A model generated the notes under the pieces. It searched no databases. It was not told the DNA's origin and was given only the letters and a program-made list of their open reading frames with translations. From the NCBI GenBank assembly GCA_002085305.1, contig NATJ01000008.1, positions 1 through 14,867 of the forward strand: a DNA stretch of 14,867 nt, read 5' to 3'. The DNA comes from Epsilonproteobacteria bacterium 4484_65 (GTDB taxonomy: Bacteria > Campylobacterota > Campylobacteria > Campylobacterales > Sulfurovaceae). Within the stretch, counting starts at the first letter, position 1. Each line of letters starts with the position of its first letter. A program made the translations under genes and the position numbers. Shown in pieces: positions 1-6,164 of this stretch.

Positions 1-373
1 TACCCCCTATAATAGCAGCTATTCCCAAAAGGGCATTAATATCCAACATAATGGCGGCATAGATAGTATCACGGGCCAAAACAGGGTTATGCTCATGCAG
101 CATCATAATAACGATGATAACGATCTCCACAACAACGGCAGAGATCGTTAAGATAAGTGTCCCATAGGGTTCCCCAAACTTTTCTGCAAGCATCTCTGCA
201 TGGTGTGCCACAGACATGGCAGCATACATAATAACAGCAAACAAGACGGCAAAACCTATAAGGTTTCCTACTGTTGTCTGTACCAAGGTATGTTCAAAGT
301 AGCTGATAATAAAATAGGTAATGATGGCTATAAAGAGACTGTACTCTTTTGAAAAATCTTTAAGCAATTGCAT
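1..373 (-). CDS. chaA: Calcium/proton antiporter, ChaA type (partial, N-terminal ~124 residues)
   Basis: The minus strand stays open from an ATG at 373 to the window edge, giving about 124 residues. After a short polar start (MQLLKDFSKEYSLF) come hydrophobic segments near residues 13-30 and 38-55. The stretch HHAEMLAEKFGEPYGTLILT, then a hydrophobic helix, a His-rich MMLHEHNP segment and VLARDTIYAAIMLDINALLG, follow the ChaA (Na+/Ca2+ exchanger superfamily) N-terminal repeat, including the GEPYG-TLIL motif that precedes the acidic ion-binding helix. Family members exchange cytoplasmic Ca2+ (or Na+/K+) for external protons in the inner membrane. The ATG shares one base with the TAA stop of the upstream HTH gene (CTAATG), so translational coupling is likely. 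The C-terminal repeat is outside the window. Family assignment is firm; ion specificity is not determined. Confidence 0.82.
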   Translation of the reverse strand, partial: MQLLKDFSKEYSLFIAIITYFIISYFEHTLVQTTVGNLIGFAVLFAVIMYAAMSVAHHAEMLAEKFGEPYGTLILTISAVVVEIVIIVIMMLHEHNPVLARDTIYAAIMLDINALLGIAAIIGG

Positions 374-1017
374 TAGACTAAGAGATCCTTATATTTTTTG
401 TTTGCATTGAGTTTAAGTTTCCCATCCTCTTTCATCAAACGTGCATCTCCCCTTTTATAGGCTTTTTTCAAACTTTTCAGTACTTTTTCTTGCTGTTTCT
501 CTTTCGTGACACCCAGTTGTTTGAAAAATTTTTTAATCCCTATCCAACGTTCTTCTTCTACCTCAACACTATCCTCTTCTGTGACCACTTCGATGGCCTC
601 TTGCGGTTTTTTCTGTTCAAGTCTATGTACATACAATGTACGCATTTCATGAAACGCTTCTTTAAGCAGATCTATTTCACTTCTGAGTGTAGTTGATATC
701 TGTTTGTTGCTCTTTTTAAGATCTTTGACCGTGCCCTTTAGTACAGCTATCGTTTCATCTTTAGCTTCAAGCAGTGCCTTGTAATCTCTTTGTGGATTTT
801 CTGTAGAGGTAGATGTTGTTTTAGCAGTTGCAGGTTTTTGTTTTGGTTCTTGCGCAGATTTTGAAGTCTCATTTGCTGTTGTGTTGTCAACCACGATGTA
901 AAGTTTACCTTCTACACTTTTAGCTGTAAGTATGCCTCTTTTTATCTTTGCATAGACTGCTTGCCTCGAGATACCCAGTTCTTTGGCATACTCTGCCGGC
1001 TTCATCAACTTTTCCAT
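373..1017 (-). CDS. Helix-turn-helix / coiled-coil protein of unknown function
   Basis: 214 residues. Residues 4-28 (MKPAEYAKELGISRQAVYAK, then IKRG) form an excisionase/MerR-like helix-turn-helix, followed by a short beta-like KLYIVV. Residues 50-80 are a low-complexity K/T/S/Q linker, and about 80-140 are charged and heptad-like (EAKDETIAVLKGTVKDLKKS onward), consistent with a coiled coil. The C-terminal 60 residues are very basic, with a second helical domain (WIGIKKFFKQLGVTKEKQQE). It could be a DNA-binding regulator or nucleoid-type protein. I have a faint recollection of DUF3972-type Campylobacterota proteins with this build, but could not verify it. The ATG at 1017 follows a purine-rich AGGGGTAGGA ribosome site. 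The stop overlaps the chaA start by one base, so it is probably the first gene of a two-gene operon. Repeated TTTACAAA motifs lie just upstream. Confidence 0.75.
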   Translation of the reverse strand: MEKLMKPAEYAKELGISRQAVYAKIKRGILTAKSVEGKLYIVVDNTTANETSKSAQEPKQKPATAKTTSTSTENPQRDYKALLEAKDETIAVLKGTVKDLKKSNKQISTTLRSEIDLLKEAFHEMRTLYVHRLEQKKPQEAIEVVTEEDSVEVEEERWIGIKKFFKQLGVTKEKQQEKVLKSLKKAYKRGDARLMKEDGKLKLNANKKYKDLLV

Positions 1018-1027
1018 TCCTACCCCT

Positions 1028-1076
1028 GTTTACAAATTTACAGAGTGTAGCATAAGTTTAATGAAAGGTTTACAAA
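1028..1076 (-). promoter_or_regulatory. Direct repeats GTTTACAAA upstream of the HTH gene (possible operator)
   Basis: The 9-mer GTTTACAAA occurs at 1028-1036 and again at 1068-1076, exactly 40 bp apart (about four helical turns). A further TTTAC is at 1038-1042 and a related GTTTTACAAAAC at 1136-1147. They lie within 60 bp upstream of the HTH gene start, where its promoter must be. Binding by the gene's own product is inference only. Confidence 0.3.
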
Positions 1077-1138
1077 AAGTTTTACCTATTTAAATATCAA
1101 AAGATAAAGTAGTGACTCTGCTTACGTTTAGAAATGTT

Positions 1139-1182
1139 TTACAAAACTGTAGTTGAACTCCTGTTCGGTGAAAGTTTTGTAA
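1139..1182. repeat. 10-bp perfect inverted repeat with a small inner hairpin
   Basis: TTACAAAACT (1139-1148) and AGTTTTGTAA (1173-1182) are perfect reverse complements around a 24-nt loop, which itself contains GAAC-tcct-GTTC (1155-1166). It lies about 32 nt after the pcm stop on the minus strand and before the HTH gene. There is no adjacent T run, so it is not a classical Rho-independent terminator. It could stabilise the pcm mRNA end or be a protein site. Confidence 0.5.
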
Positions 1183-1213
1183 GTTATTTATGAATGTAAT
1201 GAGAGTTACTAAT

Positions 1214-1849
1214 TTACTTTTGAGTGCCGTCGAGGACTGGGACGAACAGACACTGTTCGATGCTTTCTGAGGTAATACGTCCATTTCTTTTATAATAACG
1301 GGTAAGGAGATGATAATCTTTACTCTGTTCAACAGGAGCGATCAAGATACCCCCTTCTGCCAACTGTTCAAAAAGTACTTCAGGAACCTCTTTCGCTGTA
1401 GCTGAAAACAGGATACGTTCAAAAGGAGCATACTGTTTCCAGCCTCTCTGTCCATCATCAAAACGGGTAAAGATATTGTGCATTTCATGCTTGGAAAAAC
1501 GCCCTTTAGCCTCTTTAAGAAGCTCATCGATACGCTCTATGGTAAAGACACGACGACAGACCTTACTCAAAATAGCCGCCTGATAGCCGCTTCCACACCC
1601 TACTTCAAGTACAGAATCAACACCATCAAGCTCTAAATGTTGTGTCATTTTTGCTACAGTCAAGGGTGAAGATATCCACTGGCTTGCAGCTAAAGGGAGT
1701 GCCTCAAGCTGATACGCGAGGTGCTTAAATTCATTGGGTACGAATATCTCTCTGTCTACAGCCAAAAATGCCTCTTTTACGTGAGTATCCAGTGTAAAGT
1801 GTTTCTCTATTTCTGCAACAAGATTTTGTCGCTGTCTCGCTTTTATCAT
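1214..1849 (-). CDS. pcm: Protein-L-isoaspartate O-methyltransferase
   Basis: 211 residues, the usual length for bacterial Pcm. The enzyme methylates L-isoaspartyl residues of aged cytoplasmic proteins with S-adenosylmethionine and starts their repair. SAM-binding motif I is VLEVGCGSGYQAA (residues 80-92), followed by the acidic end of strand 2, FTIERIDEL (102-110). The family segment before motif I reads WISSPLTVAKMTQHLEL (58-74), matching the substrate-side ISQPxxVAxM motif with Ser in place of Gln. LPLAASQW also fits. The ATG at 1849 follows a GGGGAAG element. It is the third gene of a same-strand run nrdB / nitrilase / pcm, with a 65-bp gap before it. I recall pcm next to nrdB in Helicobacter pylori, which supports the context (not searched here). 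A TAGATAAAAT sequence in the gap could be an extra promoter. Confidence 0.93.
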   Translation of the reverse strand: MIKARQRQNLVAEIEKHFTLDTHVKEAFLAVDREIFVPNEFKHLAYQLEALPLAASQWISSPLTVAKMTQHLELDGVDSVLEVGCGSGYQAAILSKVCRRVFTIERIDELLKEAKGRFSKHEMHNIFTRFDDGQRGWKQYAPFERILFSATAKEVPEVLFEQLAEGGILIAPVEQSKDYHLLTRYYKRNGRITSESIEQCLFVPVLDGTQK

Positions 1850-1914
1850 ACGCCCGCTTCCCCAAAAGTTCTAAATATTAGGGGATTTTATCTAAAATGT
1901 GATTAGAGGTGCCC

Positions 1915-2670
1915 TTAATCCATCACGATATAACGTCGCATCTTCTTGATTTCTCTAAAATCCACTACCCCCTCTACGACCTCTTCACCGTCATTCATGA
2001 CAACATTACCGGTGGGGGCAATGATCGCGGATGAACTTGCCATATCTGCATCAGAACTGTTTGAGAGGAGCACATAACACTGATTCATAACCGCCAATGC
2101 ACGAGAGAGTATCTCCAAGTGCCCTTTGCGAAGTAAGCCCCATCTTGCCGGTATAAGCACTACGTCTGCACCCTCTATCTGCTTCCATAAGTCTTTAAAT
2201 CTTAACTCAAAACAGATAAGCAAGGCATACTTCACTCCGTCTATCATAAAAGGCTTTATCTTTTTTTCTTTCCCTGCGGTAAGGTAGATATCTTCATCAC
2301 CCAGCTTAAAAAGTTTGACCTTATCTTGTCTATGCACGACTTTGTGTTTGTGTATTACTACTGCCTGATTGACAAACTCATCACCATCTTCAAGGATAAG
2401 TGTTAAGACGACTATCTGCTCATCTACTACCTGCTTAAGGGTCTTAAGTGCTTTGGCTGAAAACTTTGCAGCAGTACTTAAGTGTTCATAATCATAGGCG
2501 GTAAGATAGACTTCCGGTGCAATGATAATATCTTTATCTTGATAGGTATGAAGATAGTTAAGCAAAGTATCCAGATTTGCCTGGTAGCGTTTAGCTGAAG
2601 GAAGTTGCAGTGCGACAACTTCCATATTTTTAGGTATTTTTATCATATGTCTTCCTTTGGGGGTGCTCAT
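1915..2670 (-). CDS. Carbon-nitrogen hydrolase (nitrilase superfamily)
   Basis: 251 residues (243 from the alternative start). The catalytic triad of the superfamily is visible: Glu53 in IIIAPEVYLTAY, Lys117 in RQDKVKLF, and nucleophile Cys153 in ALLICFELRF. The C-terminal part has the ADVVLIPARWG and ALAVMNQCYVLLSNSS strands typical of the family. Members hydrolyse amides or nitriles, often in metabolite repair; the substrate cannot be read from the sequence. It starts 12 bp after the nrdB stop, and an AGGAG overlapping that stop (TTTTAGGAG) serves the GTG-free ATG at 2670. A second ATG at 2646 (MIKIPKNMEV) has a strong AAGGAAG six bases upstream and fits the usual domain start better, so the true N-terminus may be eight residues shorter. 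Part of the nrdB-pcm run. Confidence 0.88.
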   Translation of the reverse strand: MSTPKGRHMIKIPKNMEVVALQLPSAKRYQANLDTLLNYLHTYQDKDIIIAPEVYLTAYDYEHLSTAAKFSAKALKTLKQVVDEQIVVLTLILEDGDEFVNQAVVIHKHKVVHRQDKVKLFKLGDEDIYLTAGKEKKIKPFMIDGVKYALLICFELRFKDLWKQIEGADVVLIPARWGLLRKGHLEILSRALAVMNQCYVLLSNSSDADMASSSAIIAPTGNVVMNDGEEVVEGVVDFREIKKMRRYIVMD

Positions 2671-2682
2671 TGGTAATGACTC

Positions 2683-3702
2683 CTAAAAGTCATCAAGGTC
2701 AAGACTTCCTTTTGAGTAGTTTGTTACATTCCCTTCAAAGAAGTTTGTCTTTTGGTCATTAAATTGAGAGAAGTTTTCTACCCATTTGATAGGATGCTCT
2801 ACATTATACAGTTTTTCCAATCCTACCGCATGCAGTCTCTTGTCTGCAAGATGCTGAATATACTGCTCAATGATCTCATCTGTAAGTCCCAGTATCTGAC
2901 CTTGAGTAATATATGCACCCCACTCAGACTCCAGTTTTACAGCATCTCTGAACATTTGATAGACATCATCTATGAGCTCTTTAGTGAAGAGTTCCGGTCT
3001 CTCTTTTTTTGTCGCATTGATCATGTTTTGGAAAAGTAACAGATGCGTTACCTCATCTCTTTGAATAAAACGGATCATCTGTGCTGTTCCCAACATCTTA
3101 TCTGAACGTGCCAATGTATATAGATAAGTAAACCCACTATAGAAGTAGATACCTTCAAGTATCTGGTTGGCGAACATTGCTTTGACGATATTTGTATCTG
3201 TTGGATTTTCTGAAAGATCTTCATAGACTTTGGCAATAGCATCATTTTTAGTCTTAAGCTTCATATCCCTTCTCCAAAGTTCATAGATCTCTTCTGAATT
3301 TGTAGAGATACTGTCAACCATGACCGCATAACTTTGAGAATGCAAGGCCTCTTCAAATGCCTGTCTTACTAAAATAAGGTTTACCTCTGGAGCAGTGATG
3401 AATGGGTTAAGATTATCGATGATATTATTGGTCTGAAGTGAATCCATAAAAATGAGCTGTGCCAAGACTTTATCATATGCTGACTTCTCCGCATCTGTAA
3501 GATGTTTATAGTCATTGACATCTCTTGTCATATCAACTTCTTTTGGGAACCATGTGTTATTCAACATCATCTCCCAAAGGTTATACGCCCATTGGTATTT
3601 GATATCATTGAGTTCAAATATCCCTGTCGGGTCTCCCCCGAATATCCTTCGTTCGCTGGTCTTTTCCTGAGATTCAGGGTTGTATATCTTTTTACGTTTC
3701 AT
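2683..3702 (-). CDS. nrdB: Ribonucleoside-diphosphate reductase, class Ia beta subunit
   Basis: 339 residues. This is the R2 subunit, which holds the diiron-tyrosyl radical that NrdA uses to reduce ribonucleoside diphosphates to deoxyribonucleotides. All ligands are present: Asp87 (FMDSLQ), Glu118 and His121 ([10 protein letters not shown]), Glu183 (QILEGIY), Glu217 and His220 (QRDEVTHL). The radical tyrosine is Tyr125. The first four positions equal the Escherichia coli numbering plus three, so this is an active tyrosyl-radical form and not a Tyr-less class Ic protein. The tail [10 protein letters not shown] resembles the C-terminal peptide by which R2 docks on R1. The ATG at 3702 follows AAGG seven bases upstream. 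The partner nrdA is in the same window but not adjacent (7915-10284), so the two subunits are expressed from separate promoters. Confidence 0.97.
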   Translation of the reverse strand: MKRKKIYNPESQEKTSERRIFGGDPTGIFELNDIKYQWAYNLWEMMLNNTWFPKEVDMTRDVNDYKHLTDAEKSAYDKVLAQLIFMDSLQTNNIIDNLNPFITAPEVNLILVRQAFEEALHSQSYAVMVDSISTNSEEIYELWRRDMKLKTKNDAIAKVYEDLSENPTDTNIVKAMFANQILEGIYFYSGFTYLYTLARSDKMLGTAQMIRFIQRDEVTHLLLFQNMINATKKERPELFTKELIDDVYQMFRDAVKLESEWGAYITQGQILGLTDEIIEQYIQHLADKRLHAVGLEKLYNVEHPIKWVENFSQFNDQKTNFFEGNVTNYSKGSLDLDDF

Positions 3703-3742
3703 CTGTATACCTTGATAAATTTATTCTGATTTATTTTAAAAC

Positions 3743-3752
3743 ATTATACACA
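3743..3752 (-). promoter_or_regulatory. nrdB promoter -10 (TATAAT) overlapping a DnaA-type box
   Basis: On the minus strand a perfect TATAAT lies at 3748-3743, 41 bp before the nrdB ATG; the -35 region is an A-tract without a good hexamer, as is common for Campylobacterota sigma-70 promoters. On the plus strand the same bases form TTATACACA (3744-3752), a perfect match to the bacterial DnaA-box consensus TTATNCACA. DnaA control of nrd genes is known in Escherichia coli; here it is an inference from one box. Confidence 0.55.
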
Positions 3753-3783
3753 TTTTGGCTTTTTTTTTAGCTAGACTTTGACT

Positions 3784-4068
3784 ATGAAAACTTTAGAAGA
3801 AGACAAACTCGAACAACTGCTGCAAATTATTCAAGACACACCTGGGCAGCGCATTGTACATTTCTCCGATGATTCTCATATACTCACTAAACACTTAAGT
3901 GAATGTTGCAAAATACATGAGGGTGATTACTACTTAAACTGTACTAAGGATGAGTGGAGAGATATTCTTACAGAACAATACTATGTCTCAACTAATATCA
4001 TAGATGATCTTTTTGAACATTATGATGTCATTGTTTCAAAACGTATGCATGGATGGGGTGATATTTAG
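3784..4068 (+). CDS. Small protein of unknown function
   Basis: 94 residues from the ATG at 3784 (a TTG two codons upstream is a weaker option). I do not recognise it. The sequence is acidic, soluble and looks genuinely coded: MKTLEEDKLEQLLQIIQDTP, then a beta-like RIVHFSDDSHILTKHLSECC and a second strand/helix pair ending DDLFEHYDVIVSKRMHGWGD. The alternation of helices with RIVHF and YDVIVSKR strands recalls the start of a Rossmann-like or SAM-methyltransferase fold, but no glycine-rich motif is present. It may be the intact N-terminal part of a longer protein cut off by the structured DNA that begins right after its stop. It is transcribed divergently from nrdB across a 75-bp gap and has no clear Shine-Dalgarno sequence. 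Cysteines are at about 41, 42 and 53. Confidence 0.55.
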   Translation: MKTLEEDKLEQLLQIIQDTPGQRIVHFSDDSHILTKHLSECCKIHEGDYYLNCTKDEWRDILTEQYYVSTNIIDDLFEHYDVIVSKRMHGWGDI

Positions 4069-4080
4069 GTAGATGATTAA

Positions 4081-4202
4081 TGGCAGCTTTTCTGATAAAT
4101 AATTACAGGAGTTTGTGCCCAGCAAGGGAAGCAGGGCACAAAATAAAATGAAAAGCTACCTAGAAGGTCATCCCATCATAAGATGGGGGTAGAAGCACCT
4201 TA
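4081..4202 (+). other. Gene-free region with nested stem-loops, possible structured RNA
   Basis: Between the small protein and ppnP there are about 320 bp without a gene. The first part folds densely on paper: AGCTTTTC (4085-4092) pairs with GAAAAGCT (4150-4157), and inside it TTTGTGCCC (4112-4120) pairs perfectly with GGGCACAAA (4134-4142) around AGCAAGGGAAGCA. Next, AAGGT (4164-4168) pairs with ACCTT (4197-4201), enclosing CCCATC-ATAA-GATGGG (4172-4187). The strand is arbitrary because the stems also form on the minus strand. It does not match RNase P, tmRNA, SRP or 6S RNA as I know them. IS200/IS605-type ends or a TnpB guide-RNA remnant are possible but unproven. Confidence 0.4.
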
Positions 4203-4288
4203 ACAAGGGGAAGGGAGGAGATGCTCTACAACCTTCACAACAGAAGTATAGCTTTCCTATGTGAACTGTTTGTGTAGTGTTACAAAGA

Positions 4289-4406
4289 TCTATAAATAAG
4301 AACACAAGGCTATCTAATAGAACGTTCCCAAGGCAAAGCCTCGTCAACTACCTCAGCGGTAAGCTCTCGCGACTAGTCACTCTGTCTTATTCTACAAATA
4401 AGAACA
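4289..4406. repeat. 16-bp direct repeats flanking an 86-bp segment at the ppnP 3' end
   Basis: TCTATAAATAAGAACA (4289-4304) and TCTACAAATAAGAACA (4391-4406) differ at one position. The right copy encodes the last codons and stop of ppnP; the left is a non-coding duplicate. The 86 bp between them (4305-4390) are richer in G+C than the surroundings and, on the minus strand, contain the hairpin AGGC-TTT-GCCT followed by TGGGAACGTTC. That arrangement resembles the 3' end of TnpB/IS605 guide-RNA scaffolds. No tnpA or tnpB is present. Confidence 0.5.
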
Positions 4407-4703
4407 ACAATAATCAGTGATTGTTTTTACATTCACCTGAAACTTGCTATCAGCAGGCACATCAAAAGACTCTCCACCCTTAATGCTTACCCATCTGTCA
4501 CTCCCGGGAAGTTTTACATCCAACTCACCTGAAGTGATCTCCATAAGTTCAGCTGCAGCTGTCCCGAACTCATATTCACCCGGCAGCATAAATCCTAAGG
4601 TTTTTTTACTTCCATCTGCAAAATTAACCGTACGGCTTGTTACTGCACCATCAAAATAGCTGTTACCTTCTAATTCAACACTTACATTTTCAAAATTTCT
4701 CAT
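4392..4703 (-). CDS. ppnP: Pyrimidine/purine nucleoside phosphorylase PpnP (YaiE family)
   Basis: 103 residues from the ATG at 4703, close to the 94 of Escherichia coli PpnP. PpnP is a small homodimeric cupin that phosphorolyses a broad range of nucleosides to base and ribose-1-phosphate. Family marks: [34 protein letters not shown], the [15 protein letters not shown] strand pair, the cupin turn [13 protein letters not shown] and the ending DYCCSYL, equivalent to SYLCRYL in E. coli. A TTG one codon upstream (4706) is in frame, but AAGG six bases before the ATG favours 4703. It is a single gene, transcribed divergently from mqo, with its own extended -10 promoter. Its last codons are duplicated 102 bp downstream. 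Confidence 0.93.
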   Translation of the reverse strand: MRNFENVSVELEGNSYFDGAVTSRTVNFADGSKKTLGFMLPGEYEFGTAAAELMEITSGELDVKLPGSDRWVSIKGGESFDVPADSKFQVNVKTITDYCCSYL

Positions 4704-4723
4704 CAATAACCTTTTTTGGAAAG

Positions 4724-4732
4724 ATTATATCA
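4724..4732 (-). promoter_or_regulatory. ppnP promoter, extended -10
   Basis: The minus strand reads TGATATAAT at 4732-4724, a perfect extended -10 (TGnTATAAT), 20 bp before the ppnP ATG. No clear -35 is visible, which is usual when the TG extension is present. Transcription should start near 4717. Confidence 0.7.
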
Positions 4733-4805
4733 AAACAACATTACACAGCAATTCTACAATACAAGAATATACTCAATTTATATTCTAAAGTAAGAGGGAT
4801 ACCCC

Positions 4806-6164
4806 ATGGAAAAAGAAGGTTCATACTATACACAAGTAGCCATCATTGGTGGTGGTATCTCAGGTACAGCACTGCTTTTTATGCTCTCCAGATATACAAA
4901 TATCGAATCTGTCACCCTTTTTGAGAAATATGACAAACCTGCAACACTGAACTCTTCTGCCAAAGCAAACTCTCAAACCCTGCATATCGGAGATATCGAG
5001 ACAAATTATGACCTTGAAAAAGCAAAAAAAGTTTCTGCCTCTTCTTCTATGGTCGCAAACTTCATTAACCATTTTAACTATGAAGATACGATCGGTTCTA
5101 GAAAGACCAAAATGGTTTTGGCTGTAGGAGAAGAAGAGATCAGCCGACTTAAAGAACGTCATGAAACATTCAAAACCCTTTTCCCCTATCTGGAACTTTG
5201 GGACGAAAAAGAACTTGAAGAGATAGAACCTCTGCTGATCAAGGGTCGAAAAGAACCCATTATGGCACTGGGAGCAAAAAACAAGATCACAACGGTTGAT
5301 TTTGGGAAATTAAGTCAAACATTTATAGACCTCTCCCAAGAAGAGACTTGCAGTGTTGATCTTAACTTTGGTACGGAAGTGACAGAGATCACCAGGAAGT
5401 GGGATAAATTTGTCATTCATTCCGATAGGGGTGAGTTTATGAGTGATGTGGTGGTGGTAAATGCCGGTGCACACTCTCTGCTTATCGCACATGAAATGGG
5501 CTATGGAGATAACTATGCCATGTTGCCTATAGGAGGGAGTTTCTACTTTGCCAAAAAACAGCTGCTTAATGCAAAAGTCTATACGATGCAAAATCCAAAA
5601 CTGCCTTTTGCAGCAGTACATGGAGACCCGGACCTTACTGCCGACTGGAAAACACGCTTTGGTCCTACTGCTTTTGCGATGCCTAAACTTGAACGCTACC
5701 ACAACATGGAGATACTCAATCTTTTTGACCTGCTTAGTCTTGATGGAAGTGTTTTAGGTGTTTACTATGACCTTATGAAAGATGAAGATATCCGTGCCTA
5801 CATCATACGTAATTTTGCCCATGAACTCCCGGGTATAGGAAATGAATTCTTCATAGAAGAGGTACAAAAACTCATCCCTACATTACACAGTGATGACATA
5901 GAATATGCTGAGGGATACGGTGGTATGCGTCCACAGATCATTGATAAAAAAGCTAAAACGCTACTTTTAGGAGAAGCAAAAATAGATACCGGCAAAGGAA
6001 TCATCTTCAACATGACCCCAAGTCCAGGTGCCTCCAGCTGTTTGGGAAATGCCTTTGAAGATGCAAAGATCCTTTGTGATTTTTTAGATATGGATCTACT
6101 CAAAAGAAAAATTAAAAAGGAGTTATGTGATGAAAAAGAATACTGTTACATTAATCGACAATAG
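4806..6164 (+). CDS. mqo: Malate:quinone oxidoreductase (Helicobacter type, FAD-dependent)
   Basis: 452 residues, matching the ~450-residue Campylobacterota enzyme rather than the ~550-residue E. coli form. It oxidises malate to oxaloacetate and passes electrons to the quinone pool at the inner face of the cytoplasmic membrane. The FAD dinucleotide fold is at the N-terminus (QVAIIGGGISGTAL, residues 10-23, GxGxxG as G15/G17/G20), with LFEKYDKPAT ending its second strand. Later come SDVVVVNAGAHS (flavin-binding GAxS), LPIGGSFYF, and near the C-terminus GYGGMRPQIIDK and NMTPSPGASSCLGNA, typical of MQO-like dehydrogenases. The ATG at 4806 follows AAGAGGG. Possible -10 elements TACAAT (4755-4760) and TATATT lie upstream. 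The 3' end runs 35 bp into gltA. Product and substrate of the next enzyme match (oxaloacetate), so the pair forms a functional operon. Distant DAO-family functions are less likely. Confidence 0.88.
   Translation: MEKEGSYYTQVAIIGGGISGTALLFMLSRYTNIESVTLFEKYDKPATLNSSAKANSQTLHIGDIETNYDLEKAKKVSASSSMVANFINHFNYEDTIGSRKTKMVLAVGEEEISRLKERHETFKTLFPYLELWDEKELEEIEPLLIKGRKEPIMALGAKNKITTVDFGKLSQTFIDLSQEETCSVDLNFGTEVTEITRKWDKFVIHSDRGEFMSDVVVVNAGAHSLLIAHEMGYGDNYAMLPIGGSFYFAKKQLLNAKVYTMQNPKLPFAAVHGDPDLTADWKTRFGPTAFAMPKLERYHNMEILNLFDLLSLDGSVLGVYYDLMKDEDIRAYIIRNFAHELPGIGNEFFIEEVQKLIPTLHSDDIEYAEGYGGMRPQIIDKKAKTLLLGEAKIDTGKGIIFNMTPSPGASSCLGNAFEDAKILCDFLDMDLLKRKIKKELCDEKEYCYINRQ

Noticed and set aside
1090..1332. 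80-codon minus-strand frame between pcm and the HTH gene
   Set aside because: Most of it overlaps pcm in another frame, the rest is AT-rich with the inverted repeat, and no ribosome site precedes it.
4111..4143. SRP (4.5S) RNA gene, because of AAGGGAAGCAGGG resembling the SRP apical domain
   Set aside because: The stem pairs straight through and the loop is 13 nt; the SRP domain needs a symmetric CAGG/AGCA internal loop plus a GGAA tetraloop, which cannot be formed here.
4305..4390. Remnant tnpB gene with its guide RNA
   Set aside because: Only a short hairpin resemblance exists. The adjacent DNA is an intact ppnP, and no zinc-ribbon or RuvC coding remnant is visible, so it is listed as a finding, not a feature.
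4081..4391. RNase P RNA or tmRNA
   Set aside because: Neither GAGGAAAGUC-type RNase P core nor a tRNA-like CCA end with a tag frame could be found on either strand.
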